DNA of 64,000 bases from Chitinophagales bacterium (GCA_013299105.1 JAAFJY010000002.1:62001-126000); one strand, 5' to 3'; shown: positions 52,169-61,538, counted from the stretch's first letter. The notes: generated from the letters alone by a model not told the origin. Numbers and translations: made by a program.

Positions 52169-53467
52169 ATGATCAGATTGATATTGGTAGCCCTGATCTG
52201 CTTGTGCTGTTTCGCCGAACCCTGTCTGGCACAGCGCAATCCGCTCAAAACAATTTTGCTCAAGAAAAGTCCACTGATCGATTCTGTACTGAATAACCTG
52301 GAGGAGTACCAGGTCCAGATCGTTTATACCCAAATTGACCGCAACGCGAGCAACGTGCCTAGTTTCCGGTCTTATACATTCAACCTCGATACCAATTTAT
52401 ACTACTATCCGGCCAGCACAGTGAAAATGCCAGCGGCTTTTTTGGCCCTGGAAAAACTCAACCAGATCAGAGTAGAAGGCCTGAGCAAGGACAGCCCAAT
52501 GAAAATTGGTATGGTCAAAGCCCCCCAAACTGCGGTGATGAGCGATTCTACTGCTGCCAATGGCCTGCCTTCGATTGCGCACTACATCAAAAAAATCTTT
52601 CTGGTCAGCGACAATGACGCTTACAACCGTTTGTACGAGTTTTTGGGCCAGGAGTACTTTAACAAACAGCTCTGGAACAAGGGTTATGAGCGCACCCGCC
52701 TCATCCATCGTTTGTCGGTACCGGGTTTTGACAGCGAGACCAATCGCCTGACCAACCCAGTCAGTTTTTTAAACGACAACGGACAAGTCATTTACCAGCA
52801 GGGCCAAGTCAACAGTGGATGGAATCCCAAGCTCACTTTGCGCAAACAAGTGCGTGGAAAAGGCTACATCGAGGGCGACAGTACGTTGGTGGAGCAAGCA
52901 ATGGAGTTTCAGGACCGCAATTACATCGGCTTGGAGGAACTACACGACATGCTCAAAGCGGTGATATTCCCGGAGTACACCCCACCTGCCAGCCGCTTTG
53001 ACCTCAGTGAATCTGATTATCGCTTTTTGTACAAATACCTGTCGATGTGGCCCCGCGAAAGCGATTACCCAGCCTACCCAGAGCACGCCCACCAGGATAA
53101 CTATGTCAAGTTCCTGATGTTTGGCGACATGAAGCAGGATACGGTAAAGATTTCGCCCAACATTCGGGTATTCAACAAAGTGGGCTTGGCCTATGGCTTC
53201 ATCACCGATGTGGCCTACATCATCGACTACGACAAAGGCGTAGAGTTCATGCTTTCAGCCACCATCCACGTCAACAAAGACGGCATTTACAACGATGGCA
53301 AATACGAGTACGAAACCGTAGGCTTCCCCTTCTTGGGCCAATTGGGCCGCGCAGTGTACGACTACGAAGTGACCCGCCCCAAGACCTTCCGGCCTATCCT
53401 GACCAAGTTCAAAGTACACGGCGAAGACGGCGCAGTGGAGCCTGAAAGCAGTGAAGGGAAAAATTGA
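52169..53467 (+). CDS. Class-A beta-lactamase-like serine hydrolase, exported
   Basis: A signal peptide ends at CLAQ (22). The protein has the beta-lactamase-fold motifs STVK (S83, K86), SDN (147-149) and KVG (NKVGLAYG). The overall length, 432 residues, is larger than a true class A enzyme, and the usual E166 motif is not evident. Such proteins are often called beta-lactamase-related or DD-peptidase-like. Cell-wall or peptide hydrolysis is an inference; resistance is not shown. Confidence 0.85.
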   Translation: MIRLILVALICLCCFAEPCLAQRNPLKTILLKKSPLIDSVLNNLEEYQVQIVYTQIDRNASNVPSFRSYTFNLDTNLYYYPASTVKMPAAFLALEKLNQIRVEGLSKDSPMKIGMVKAPQTAVMSDSTAANGLPSIAHYIKKIFLVSDNDAYNRLYEFLGQEYFNKQLWNKGYERTRLIHRLSVPGFDSETNRLTNPVSFLNDNGQVIYQQGQVNSGWNPKLTLRKQVRGKGYIEGDSTLVEQAMEFQDRNYIGLEELHDMLKAVIFPEYTPPASRFDLSESDYRFLYKYLSMWPRESDYPAYPEHAHQDNYVKFLMFGDMKQDTVKISPNIRVFNKVGLAYGFITDVAYIIDYDKGVEFMLSATIHVNKDGIYNDGKYEYETVGFPFLGQLGRAVYDYEVTRPKTFRPILTKFKVHGEDGAVEPESSEGKN

Positions 53468-53476
53468 AGCCTGGAC

Positions 53477-53507
53477 TTGCTAAATCATAGTTTTTAACTT
53501 ATATTTG
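53477..53507 (+). promoter_or_regulatory. Promoter upstream of tRNA-Thr
   Basis: TTG (53477-53479), 20 bases, then TATATTTG (53500-53507), an exact TAnnTTTG match. It reads toward the palindrome and the tRNA. Confidence 0.65.
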
Positions 53508-53555
53508 CAGTCCTTGTAAAAAATAGATCGCGCATAAGCTTGAGTGCTTGAGCAC

Positions 53556-53656
53556 AAAATGAGGGCATTTTTGCCCAGGCAAGGCGCAAAAAGCGGAGTT
53601 ATGCAGCGCATAATGAGCATTTTTGTAACGAAGCATGGGTAAAAAGGAGCCATTTT
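53556..53656. repeat. Long palindrome upstream of tRNA-Thr
   Basis: A 101-base quasi-palindrome is centred near 53606. The centre is TTATGC-AGC-GCATAA, then an AAAAA/TTTTT pair, and the outermost arms are AAAATG and CATTTT; TTTTTGCCCAGGC pairs with GCATGGGTAAAAA. It lies between the promoter at 53500 and tRNA-Thr. Confidence 0.7.
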
Positions 53657-53696
53657 GGGCCAAGAACATAAGATTATGCCCGATCTAAGAAAATAT

Positions 53697-53772
<76 letters not shown>

Positions 53773-53925
53773 GAGTTATGAACATACTCTATAAGGCCCG
53801 TAGATTTACGGGCCTTTACTTTTTGACATATATTTCCCAACTTTTCACAATGTTTTCTATTTTCCTCTATCATTTTTTGCATTATTAATGTAATTTTTTA
53901 ACTTTACAGGGTTGAAGCAATGTAA

Positions 53926-54270
53926 CTAGTAAGTTCACATGGTTTCGAGACGAAATTTGGTGGTTTTGTCATCAAGATCAGCCCCTTCATCGAAGGGGGC
54001 GACTGGGTGAGCGGCAATTGGATCGAGAGACTGGCCAAGATCATCGGTGACTAGATCGCAGTGATCGTGACCCAAACACAAGGGGTGCAAATTAAACATG
54101 CCTGGGCACAAGGCACCAAAGTGCGCCTCACGCCGGCCAACTTCAACTTCCCGATCTTCGAGATCGATGCACAGGAAGTGGTGGAAATCTGGGATGTGCG
54201 GTGTAGGGTGACTGCGAATGTCATGCTGCCGCCAAGCGGTGTGGCGCACGCAGTGATACTAGCGAGGTGA
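53926..54270 (+). pseudogene. Decayed ORF with an in-frame TAG
   Basis: One reading frame is open from 53926 to the stop near 54270, except for a single TAG at 54052-54054. It has no plausible start. The residues before the TAG (FGGFVIKISPFIEGGDWV) and after it (VRLTPANFNFPIFEIDAQEV) look like ordinary protein. The base composition is more GC-rich than the genes on its right. I do not recognise the family. It could be the remnant of an earlier gene of the accessory block. Confidence 0.45.
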
Positions 54271-54390
54271 GGTGGATGCTGCACGTCGTTCGGGTGGTGG
54301 TGCCGGAGGAGGGGAAAGAGGAGAATTAAGAACAGAGCGAATAGAGGCTATGCATATTTAAGAGCGAGAATTCCACTAAATTATAGCGAA

Positions 54391-54957
54391 GTGAGTGAAA
54401 CAATTTTCATTGAGGACATCAAGACAAAGCTTGGTGTTGCCCAGTCTTTTGCGGACATGATGCGCGATTGCGCTGTTTTTGCTTTCCATGAACACGGTTA
54501 TTCGTCTGGTCTTGAATTAACTTTGACTTACGAAAACCAGAAACTGAAATTCAACGTTGAATGGGAAGTGGAGATCACGGATAGCATAAAAGCCAGTATG
54601 AACGATATGGATCGGACGGTAGAGTTTGGTGCTTACTGTTTCGCAATCCTGTTTTGTAGCAAATTCGTAACCAATTGTAAATACTTTTGGGTTTCAAAAA
54701 AAAGAACAGGGGTTGACTTTCTATTATTCGACAAAGAGAAAGTTGACATCAAAGTTGATGCTGCTTGTGGCAGATTGGAAGTGTCTGGAATCAACAAAGC
54801 AAGCTCAACGAACAATATGAAAACCCGGTTAAAAATCAAAAATAAACAGACAGAAATGTCTGATAATCTGGGAATTCCTGCGTATATTTCGATAACGGAA
54901 TTTTCCACAACACAATCATCATTCACACAGAGAAATGGACGCAACAGCACTACATGA
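54391..54957 (+). CDS. Uncharacterised protein, first gene of an overlapping pair
   Basis: The 188-residue frame starts with GTG at 54391 and is soluble in appearance: an N-terminal helical part (IKTKLGVAQSFADMMRDCAVFAFHE), beta strands in the middle (LTLTYENQKLKFNVEWEVEI) and a polar tail with STTQSSFTQRNG. No signal peptide or membrane helix. Its 3' end overlaps the next gene by 23 bases, so the products are likely coexpressed. I do not recognise the family. Confidence 0.6.
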   Translation: MSETIFIEDIKTKLGVAQSFADMMRDCAVFAFHEHGYSSGLELTLTYENQKLKFNVEWEVEITDSIKASMNDMDRTVEFGAYCFAILFCSKFVTNCKYFWVSKKRTGVDFLLFDKEKVDIKVDAACGRLEVSGINKASSTNNMKTRLKIKNKQTEMSDNLGIPAYISITEFSTTQSSFTQRNGRNSTT

Positions 54958-56035
54958 ACAGGCTATGCAATACGCTCAAGATGCGATGGTTGCAAAAATG
55001 ATTGGAGATGAAGAGGCTGCAACTTCATCGAATCTACAAGCATATGAGTTGGAAAAACAGGCCGCGATGGCTTTGCTTGATGATTTCGACGTAGAACCAG
55101 TACGTTCCCTGTTGTTTCGTAGCGCTGCCGTATTAGCATTTGAATGTGGCCAATATAGAGAAGCTGAAAAACTGGCTTCACTGGGTGTAGCGGGGGACCC
55201 CCCTTCCGATATAGCTGAAGAGTTGCGTAATCTTTTAGAAGATATTAATTTTTACCGACATCTTGAATTGAACGGCATTGAGTTGATGAGCTCTGAAATG
55301 CAAATATCTCTTGCGGGAAGTGAAGTAGCTTATGGTATGGTAGCTGCGGATGAGTATGACGAGCGCACCAAAATAATTGAAATGTTGACCTATCGCACGG
55401 CAGAACGTAAAAGAGGCGATTCTTACCGTACTGCGGGTAAAATTGATCCGGTTATAAAAAACAGCTTTCGTCGTTATTATTCTGCGCCTAGGGCCGCAAG
55501 CTTTGCAGTTACTCTTCGTATTGGTAAAAATAGCAACCCAAACCAACTTTCGTTTTTTAAAGGCGATATGATCAGCGAAGTGATTGAGGAGCTGTTCGAA
55601 AACCTCAAATTGATGAATGAAAGCAGGGAAGACGAATTGCGAGAAGTGATTGACGATGAGGATTACTACCAAAACTTTGTAAGCTTGGCCAAAAGCCTAG
55701 CTCCCGACGGTCAGCGAATAAGCCAAGTAGGGTTTACTATTTACAGACCAGGCCGATCTGAGCGTTTCGGCTTCGTGCGTAAAAAAACAGATTTTTTCAA
55801 ACCTCAAATCGAACCTGGTGATGGTGATGCTGAAATCATTACGATTACAGGTGTACTACGAGGCGCTGATGCCGATACCTCAAAAATAAAAATAAACGCT
55901 GACGAGGGCGGTATTTACAGCATTAAGGTACCTCAAGGCATGCGCGACATAGTTAAAATGTACTGGGAAGAGCAGACTAAAGTTACTTTTCGAAGGAAAG
56001 GAAAGAGACTTACGTTGCTTGATTTGGATAAGTAG
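54935..56035 (+). CDS. Uncharacterised protein with N-terminal TPR-like helices
   Basis: The 366-residue protein starts MDATALHEQAM. Residues 1-110 are helical and TPR-like (EPVRSLLFRSAAVLAFECGQ). The middle has a beta-rich RAASFAVTLRIG segment; the C-terminal part contains ITGVLRGADADTSKIKIN and YWEEQTKVTFRRKG, resembling an RNA- or ligand-binding beta domain. I have a feeling of having seen the family in other bacteria, always with a small partner, but cannot name it. The 5' end overlaps the 188-residue gene. Confidence 0.75.
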   Translation: MDATALHEQAMQYAQDAMVAKMIGDEEAATSSNLQAYELEKQAAMALLDDFDVEPVRSLLFRSAAVLAFECGQYREAEKLASLGVAGDPPSDIAEELRNLLEDINFYRHLELNGIELMSSEMQISLAGSEVAYGMVAADEYDERTKIIEMLTYRTAERKRGDSYRTAGKIDPVIKNSFRRYYSAPRAASFAVTLRIGKNSNPNQLSFFKGDMISEVIEELFENLKLMNESREDELREVIDDEDYYQNFVSLAKSLAPDGQRISQVGFTIYRPGRSERFGFVRKKTDFFKPQIEPGDGDAEIITITGVLRGADADTSKIKINADEGGIYSIKVPQGMRDIVKMYWEEQTKVTFRRKGKRLTLLDLDK

Positions 56036-56075
56036 GGGTGAGTCTAATTTATTTATTTGCAAATTTATCAGGAAA

Positions 56076-57356
56076 ATGACAACAATACTTAGTGAAATAC
56101 AGGACTTAATTGATTCAATCGATTCCACCCTTTCCGATCAAGAGGAATTGATAAAATCTTTTATCAAAGACCTTATCAATGCAAAATTCAATTATACCAG
56201 TGACTACTATCTTCGTTTTAAACAGTATCGAGCGATTAAACAGAATAGATATGCTCTCGTTGAAAAGTTGGCATTACTTGATGAAGTCTTATCTTCTAAG
56301 CCTTTAGAAGATCAAGCAACTCATTCCGAGTTAATAAAAATAGCGAATTCATTAAAGGAAAAGAATGAATCACTAGTTCTACAGGAATTGACATTGCAAA
56401 TTTTAAATACGAAGTATTTTAAGCCTATTCCGCACCTAAATGATCTAGATACTCCTTTGGACCGTTTTTTGCTATCTAGTTCCAAAGAATATGCTTTGTT
56501 CAGAAAAGAACCAGAAAAATTGAGCACCCATTTTTTTAGACATAGAAAGAAGGATTCATTCTTGGTATTTCGATATTTAGTAGCATCAATTAACATTTCA
56601 CCACCTTCAGATTTTCAAAAACATAAAGAACAAGTCATAGAGTCATTACTTTCTGATTATTCAAACAGACCTCCATTTCTTATAACAGAAGATAATTCAC
56701 CTGAATTATATATGTTTTTTAACAAATATGATTCGTCGTTGTTCGTAATAACAATCTCCACATATTCTGTTGGAGTCAATCTCAATCAAATCATCATTGA
56801 CACTGACAGGCAAATCTTATTAATAGATGGTTCTATAAAGGAGTTGGATATTGCTTTCATGGCTGTAAATCTTTTTGAAAAAGAATTGAGGGATAAGGTC
56901 AGATCATATGGCTACAGCTTTAATGTCCGGGAATTGCCTTCAGCAGAAAAATTCTGGAACCACATTGAAGATTCTGAAAATATTTACGAATTAAGCCTGG
57001 TATTGAATACCCCCAACATGTTTGGAGGCAACCAGGAAACAAAAGATTTGTTAAAAAAGGTAAAAGAAGCTGTCAACATAGAGGAGGTTGAAGTTGTTTT
57101 CCGCAATAAGGATGGGCTACTGAAGGTGATAAAGAAGACCATTGGTGATTATTTAAGGTATATTTTTCAGATTGGTGGCTCTTACAGGTTGATAATTGGT
57201 AAAGATGGTATCAAAGAAACAAAAACCAGCAAAGAAGACATTGTGACAATCAAGGGAATTAACCTTGTGGACGAAAATGGGCAGATTGACCCTGAAAAAC
57301 TCAGTGAAATCAGGGAGAAACTAGAGCAGATAGACTCTGATCGTAAATCTGCATAA
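56076..57356 (+). CDS. Uncharacterised soluble protein paired with a four-helix membrane protein
   Basis: The ATG at 56076 (426 residues) begins MTTILSEIQDLIDS. The N-terminal half is helical (about 1-190); the middle contains ELYMFFNKYDSSLFVITIS and ILLIDGSIKELDIAFMAVN. The C-terminal 110 residues are charged with repeats of K, E and I. No nucleotide-binding motif or nuclease motif is seen. The membrane protein gene starts 9 bases after its stop. Confidence 0.7.
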   Translation: MTTILSEIQDLIDSIDSTLSDQEELIKSFIKDLINAKFNYTSDYYLRFKQYRAIKQNRYALVEKLALLDEVLSSKPLEDQATHSELIKIANSLKEKNESLVLQELTLQILNTKYFKPIPHLNDLDTPLDRFLLSSSKEYALFRKEPEKLSTHFFRHRKKDSFLVFRYLVASINISPPSDFQKHKEQVIESLLSDYSNRPPFLITEDNSPELYMFFNKYDSSLFVITISTYSVGVNLNQIIIDTDRQILLIDGSIKELDIAFMAVNLFEKELRDKVRSYGYSFNVRELPSAEKFWNHIEDSENIYELSLVLNTPNMFGGNQETKDLLKKVKEAVNIEEVEVVFRNKDGLLKVIKKTIGDYLRYIFQIGGSYRLIIGKDGIKETKTSKEDIVTIKGINLVDENGQIDPEKLSEIREKLEQIDSDRKSA

Positions 57357-57365
57357 ACAACCTGC

Positions 57366-57929
57366 ATGATGAAGAAACTTCTCAAATATATAAAGCCAAC
57401 ACTGCTATTCACAGTGTTCATTATAGCCTCCAGCCTGCTCGTATACCACACTGATGCAGAGAAGATAGCTCTTTTCGAGCCAGTGGGGCTTTTTACTTAT
57501 GTAGGGGTTCTTCTGGGCTTCGCCATTACCATCTACAAATTTACCCTTTCCCTTGTTGACAACATAAAGGAAAGCATCCAAAAGCTGACCGAACTGAATG
57601 ATGAGACCAAAGAACAACTGATTGCACAGCTTATGAGGGGTTTTAAAGAGATGAAGGAAAACATCATGCTGCTTTTTGTAGGGTTGGTAGTCATCACCAT
57701 TTTTGCAATGCTTGCACTAATCGAGAATCCATATATGAATGATGTATCAAGGTTCCAAATCCCAGAGATTGCGCTTTTGAGTACGTTCTTTTTCTGTACT
57801 TATTCTATTTATGATCTGATGCGTACACTGTTTAATATCTCTGAGGTGAAGCTGATACTGGTGCAAGCAAAGCCTAAAAAGCCTGGGGATGTGGCTGGAC
57901 AGGATATAGAGGGGATAAAGAAGGATTAG
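57366..57929 (+). CDS. Four-helix membrane protein
   Basis: This 187-residue protein has hydrophobic helices at about 12-28, 41-60, 99-119 and 132-152. Between helices 2 and 3 is a long charged helix (NIKESIQKLTELNDETKEQL). The N-terminus is basic (MMKKLLKYIK). There are no catalytic motifs. The tight linkage to the preceding soluble gene is the pattern of a sensor plus membrane effector, as in several abortive-infection systems, but no family is recognised. Confidence 0.7.
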   Translation: MMKKLLKYIKPTLLFTVFIIASSLLVYHTDAEKIALFEPVGLFTYVGVLLGFAITIYKFTLSLVDNIKESIQKLTELNDETKEQLIAQLMRGFKEMKENIMLLFVGLVVITIFAMLALIENPYMNDVSRFQIPEIALLSTFFFCTYSIYDLMRTLFNISEVKLILVQAKPKKPGDVAGQDIEGIKKD

Positions 57930-58033
57930 CAAGGGGCATCTCAATAGGTATTTTTGAAAGGAGAAGAAAATTTGAGTAAGTTTCATGCAACAAGACTGGT
58001 GTATGAAGTCTGTTATTGTACTAATCTTTAACC

Positions 58034-59551
58034 ATGAGAATTCTACTTGACACCAACATCATCATCCACAGAGAGGCCAGTTCAGTTAAAGAAGACTGGA
58101 TAGGTAAGTTATTCAACTGGATGGATCGCCTTAAATACAATAAATGTGTCCATCCAACAACACTGGAGGAGATCAAAGAGCATAAAGATCCCAAAGTTGT
58201 TAAAACGATGAATACCAAACTTGAAAGCTACAATTTGCTTAAGACCAAAGCACCAATTACACCTAAAATTCAAGAAGTGATTGATAAATTTGATCAAAAC
58301 AAAAATGACCAAAATGATTCCCTAATACTAAACGAAGTTTTTTCTGATCGGGTCGATTTTCTGATCACCGAAGACAAAAAAATTCATAAAAAAGCTGCCT
58401 ATCTTGGTATATCCTCCAAAGTGTATAGCATAACTTCATTTATTGAAAAGGTTACTGTAGAGAACCCTGACTTAACGGACTACAAGGTGCTTTCAGTAAA
58501 AAAGTATCATTTTGGAGAATTGGACATTGCTGACGAATTTTTCGACAACTTTAGAGAGGATTATCTAGGTTTTGATATGTGGTTCAACAAAAAAGCTGAC
58601 GAAATAGCATATGTATGTTTAGCGGATGACAACAAAGTACTCGCTTTTCTTTATGTAAAAGTTGAAGGTAAAGAAGAAAATTACCAAGACATTACACCTG
58701 TGTTACCCCCTAAAAAGCGGCTCAAAATAGGCACGTTCAAAGTTGTAATGAATGGATATAAGTTGGGCGAACGCTTCCTTAAAATCATTTTCGACAATGC
58801 TTTGCTGTTTAAGGTTGAGGAAATCTATGTCACTATTTTTCCAAAGAGAAAAGAGCAAATGCTTTTGATCCATTCCCTAAAAGATTGGGGATTTTATGAG
58901 CATGGTATAAAGAAAACCCCAACGGGCGAAGAGCACGTTTTTGTAAGAGATTTTAGTAAGCAGATTAATGTCAAGGATCCCAAACTAGTTTACCCTTTTG
59001 TCTCAGCAAAATCCAATATTTTCATGGTATCGATTTATCCTGATTACCATACCGAGCTTTTTCCTGATTCCATTTTAAGGACAGAATCCGCCTCGGATTT
59101 TATTGAGAACCAACCACACAGAAATGCAATAAGCAAAGTTTTTATCAGTCGTTCAATAAATAAAAACCTCAAGCCTGGAGATTTGATTGTTTTTTATAGA
59201 ACAGGGGGTACGTATCAAGGTGTCGTTAGTACCATTGGCGTTGTGGAAAATGTAGTACTTAACATCAAAGATGAAAACGATTTAATCCTTCATTGCAGAA
59301 AAAGAAGTGTGTTCAGTGACCAAGAGCTCAGGGATTTTTGGAACTTTAATAAGACCAAACCCTTCGTTGTAAACTTTTTGTATGTTTTTTCATTGAAAAA
59401 GCGAATTAACTTAAAGACTTTAATAGATTTGGGGATCATAAAAGATCTTGGTTCAGCACCTCGAGGTTTTGAGCTAATATCTAAACAACATTTTGATCTC
59501 ATCATCAAAGAATCTCAAAGCGATGCAAGTATTATTGTCGATCAAACCTGA
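58034..59551 (+). CDS. PIN - GNAT - ASCH/EVE-like three-domain protein
   Basis: The protein has 505 residues. Residues 1-140 are a PIN nuclease domain: D6 (LLDTNIIIH), E46, D95 (NDSLIL) and D114 (FLITEDKKI) form the acidic site. Residues about 150-310 look like a GNAT acetyltransferase (IAYVCLADDNKVLAFLYVKV, GTFKVVMNGYKLGERFL). Residues about 325-500 resemble an ASCH/EVE (PUA-like) domain: FMVSIYPDYHTELFP, LKPGDLIVFYRTG, GVVSTIGVVENVV. PIN domains cut RNA; ASCH domains bind RNA or modified nucleotides. It overlaps the following ASCH gene by 29 bases. Confidence 0.85.
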   Translation: MRILLDTNIIIHREASSVKEDWIGKLFNWMDRLKYNKCVHPTTLEEIKEHKDPKVVKTMNTKLESYNLLKTKAPITPKIQEVIDKFDQNKNDQNDSLILNEVFSDRVDFLITEDKKIHKKAAYLGISSKVYSITSFIEKVTVENPDLTDYKVLSVKKYHFGELDIADEFFDNFREDYLGFDMWFNKKADEIAYVCLADDNKVLAFLYVKVEGKEENYQDITPVLPPKKRLKIGTFKVVMNGYKLGERFLKIIFDNALLFKVEEIYVTIFPKRKEQMLLIHSLKDWGFYEHGIKKTPTGEEHVFVRDFSKQINVKDPKLVYPFVSAKSNIFMVSIYPDYHTELFPDSILRTESASDFIENQPHRNAISKVFISRSINKNLKPGDLIVFYRTGGTYQGVVSTIGVVENVVLNIKDENDLILHCRKRSVFSDQELRDFWNFNKTKPFVVNFLYVFSLKKRINLKTLIDLGIIKDLGSAPRGFELISKQHFDLIIKESQSDASIIVDQT

Positions 59552-59894
59552 GTTTGCTAACAAAATTTTCCAAGGCATCAAGCTTTATGAATTTAGAAGA
59601 ACAATTTTTAAGCACCCCGTGAATAAAGTAGTAGTATATGCTTCAGCTCCAATCAGTAAGGTAATTGGAGAATTTGAAGTTGACTCTATTCTTCATCACG
59701 ATTTATCTACACTCTGGGAAAAAACGGAATCTTTCGCTGGCATCGAGAAGGATTTTTTCTTTGATTACTTCGATGGCAAAGAGCATGGTTATGCAATTAG
59801 AATCAAAAAGCCAAAGCAATACCGAATTCCACGATGTATCAAATCATATTACAACATTCAGCCCCCACAATCTTTTGCCTATATTATGAGTTGA
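59523..59894 (+). CDS. Stand-alone ASCH domain protein
   Basis: The ATG at 59523 gives 123 residues starting MQVLLSIKPEFANKIFQG with LYEFRRTIF, a typical ASCH start (Lys-Pro...Phe-x-Lys/Arg). The strand VVVYASAPISKVIGEFEV fits the PUA-like beta-barrel. Its start overlaps the end of the PIN-GNAT-ASCH gene. ASCH proteins of this size include the E. coli YqfB amidohydrolase of N4-acetylcytidine, so a base-modification or RNA role is possible, but it is not shown here. Confidence 0.8.
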   Translation: MQVLLSIKPEFANKIFQGIKLYEFRRTIFKHPVNKVVVYASAPISKVIGEFEVDSILHHDLSTLWEKTESFAGIEKDFFFDYFDGKEHGYAIRIKKPKQYRIPRCIKSYYNIQPPQSFAYIMS

Positions 59895-60056
59895 GGTTTT
59901 CGTTTTTTCGCCATTGTGCCCAGCTTCGATTGATTCCACATAAAAAGCTACCTCAAGATCCATCTCATGGAGAAATATCCTTTTACTACCAAACCATAAA
60001 CTATACAACGGAACAATGCAAAATACAAGCGGAAGGCAGAGTTTTTCCAATCCCCC

Positions 60057-61538
60057 TCACCCCAACAACTTATTCAATCGATCCTGCACCATTTGAAACT
60101 GTTGGCGCTTCTCAATTACAAGCGGCGGCGCAGCCCTTTCAGTACAATTAGGCAAGGCACAGCGTTCACAAGTAGTATGCACCTCGCGGGAGAGGATAGC
60201 CGGGTCGTTCAGGAATTTGATCTTGCTGCGCAGCTCTTCGTCAATCAAAAGCCCGATGGTCACACTGACGTTTTTGTTCGGGCTAGGGTAAGAGGTCCTG
60301 GCGATGGTGATGCACAAATACTCGTCCTTGGTATTGAGGTAGCTGGAAATTTGGGCTTTGATCAAGGTTTCTTGTCCTGCGGGCTGCATGGTTGCCAACT
60401 CTTGCAACAAGGAAATCGACAACCAACGGCGGCAGTAATGCTCGTACAAACCGTTGCCGTGCGGATGGTGTCGATAGCTGAGGTGCAGTTCTTTGTCTAC
60501 CTCAAAGGTGTTTTTGTCAGGATCGTGTACGAAGCGCAGGAAAAACAACTTGCGGATGCCAAAAAACTTGGGCAAAATATTGGTCAAGCGATGGTACAGC
60601 ATTTCGGGAGTCACATCGTAGTGCTTCATCAGGTCCAAAAAAGCTTCACCACTCCAGGTTTTCGACTGAAAAATCTGCTCCAAATCGGCATTGATGCGGG
60701 CCAAAGGCAGGTGCAAGGCCACCGAAAAATAAATGGCTTGCGAATGGTTAAGTACTTCGTTGAAGGTTTTTCCCCGCAAGATCGAAGAAGTATATGCCCT
60801 TTCGCTCAAGTTGAGGGATTGAAAACCCAGCTCTTTGCCCAATTCAAAATTGCGCTGGATGCCGCTCAACCCACTGCTCAACAGCAACTCCTTGCGTTTA
60901 GGGATAAAAATGCTGCGCAAGTGTCGCAACTCTGGGTAGCGATCCAAACCACTGCTCAATACTAGGTAATCATATTTTTCCTCCAGGATGTTTTGCAGGG
61001 TTTCAAAAGTCAAGGGACGTTGATCGCTCAACTTATTCGCAGCGATAAAACGAGCAGCGGCATCTTCCAAGTCCTGGAAATAGTTGTTGTGCAATTCAAG
61101 GTAAGCCCGCAGCGCACCGAAGTAAAAGTTTTCTTGCCTCAGGGCGTAGTTGCGCGACAGTTCGAGCAAGGTAGAAATAAAGGCATTCACTTTGGCGGGT
61201 GCGCCAGCGATGATCTCCACGACTTTGGCCATATCAATGCCAAAGCGCTCCAAGGGCAGTTCGCTGAGAAAATTAGATTGCAAAAGATCGTTGACCGGGG
61301 CCAGGCCCTCGTCCACTTCTTGCGAAGCCAAGGCCTCAGCCGACACGCCCAGGGCTTGGGCCAGGGTGGCAATTTTTTCTTCTCGTGGGTATTTCTTCCC
61401 TTTCTCGATTTCATTGAGGTAAGAAACCGACAGTTGTGATGCCTCCGACAGTTCCACAAAAGAGAGGCCCTTTTGCTGTCGCAGTTGTTTCACTTTTAAC
61501 CCGAAAAGAATCCGCTCGTTTTGCGCCTTGGTGCTCAT
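60057..61538 (-). CDS. XRE-family regulator with ScfR/DUF2083-type C-terminal domain
   Basis: The 493-residue protein has an N-terminal XRE HTH (VKQLRQQKGLSFVELSEASQ, about 16-70). This is followed by a long helical-rich body of the short-chain-fatty-acid regulator (ScfR/RamB) class, where an ImmA/IrrE-like part (YSLR, HHPHG region) is often found. A C-terminal cysteine cluster is present (TTCERCALPNCTERAAPP). The family regulates acyl-CoA and short-chain fatty acid metabolism in other bacteria. No such genes adjoin. Confidence 0.85.
   Translation of the reverse strand: MSTKAQNERILFGLKVKQLRQQKGLSFVELSEASQLSVSYLNEIEKGKKYPREEKIATLAQALGVSAEALASQEVDEGLAPVNDLLQSNFLSELPLERFGIDMAKVVEIIAGAPAKVNAFISTLLELSRNYALRQENFYFGALRAYLELHNNYFQDLEDAAARFIAANKLSDQRPLTFETLQNILEEKYDYLVLSSGLDRYPELRHLRSIFIPKRKELLLSSGLSGIQRNFELGKELGFQSLNLSERAYTSSILRGKTFNEVLNHSQAIYFSVALHLPLARINADLEQIFQSKTWSGEAFLDLMKHYDVTPEMLYHRLTNILPKFFGIRKLFFLRFVHDPDKNTFEVDKELHLSYRHHPHGNGLYEHYCRRWLSISLLQELATMQPAGQETLIKAQISSYLNTKDEYLCITIARTSYPSPNKNVSVTIGLLIDEELRSKIKFLNDPAILSREVHTTCERCALPNCTERAAPPLVIEKRQQFQMVQDRLNKLLG

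Noticed and set aside
52169-53467. True beta-lactamase resistance gene
   Set aside because: It is larger than class A enzymes and the E166 motif is not evident. It is called only as lactamase-like.
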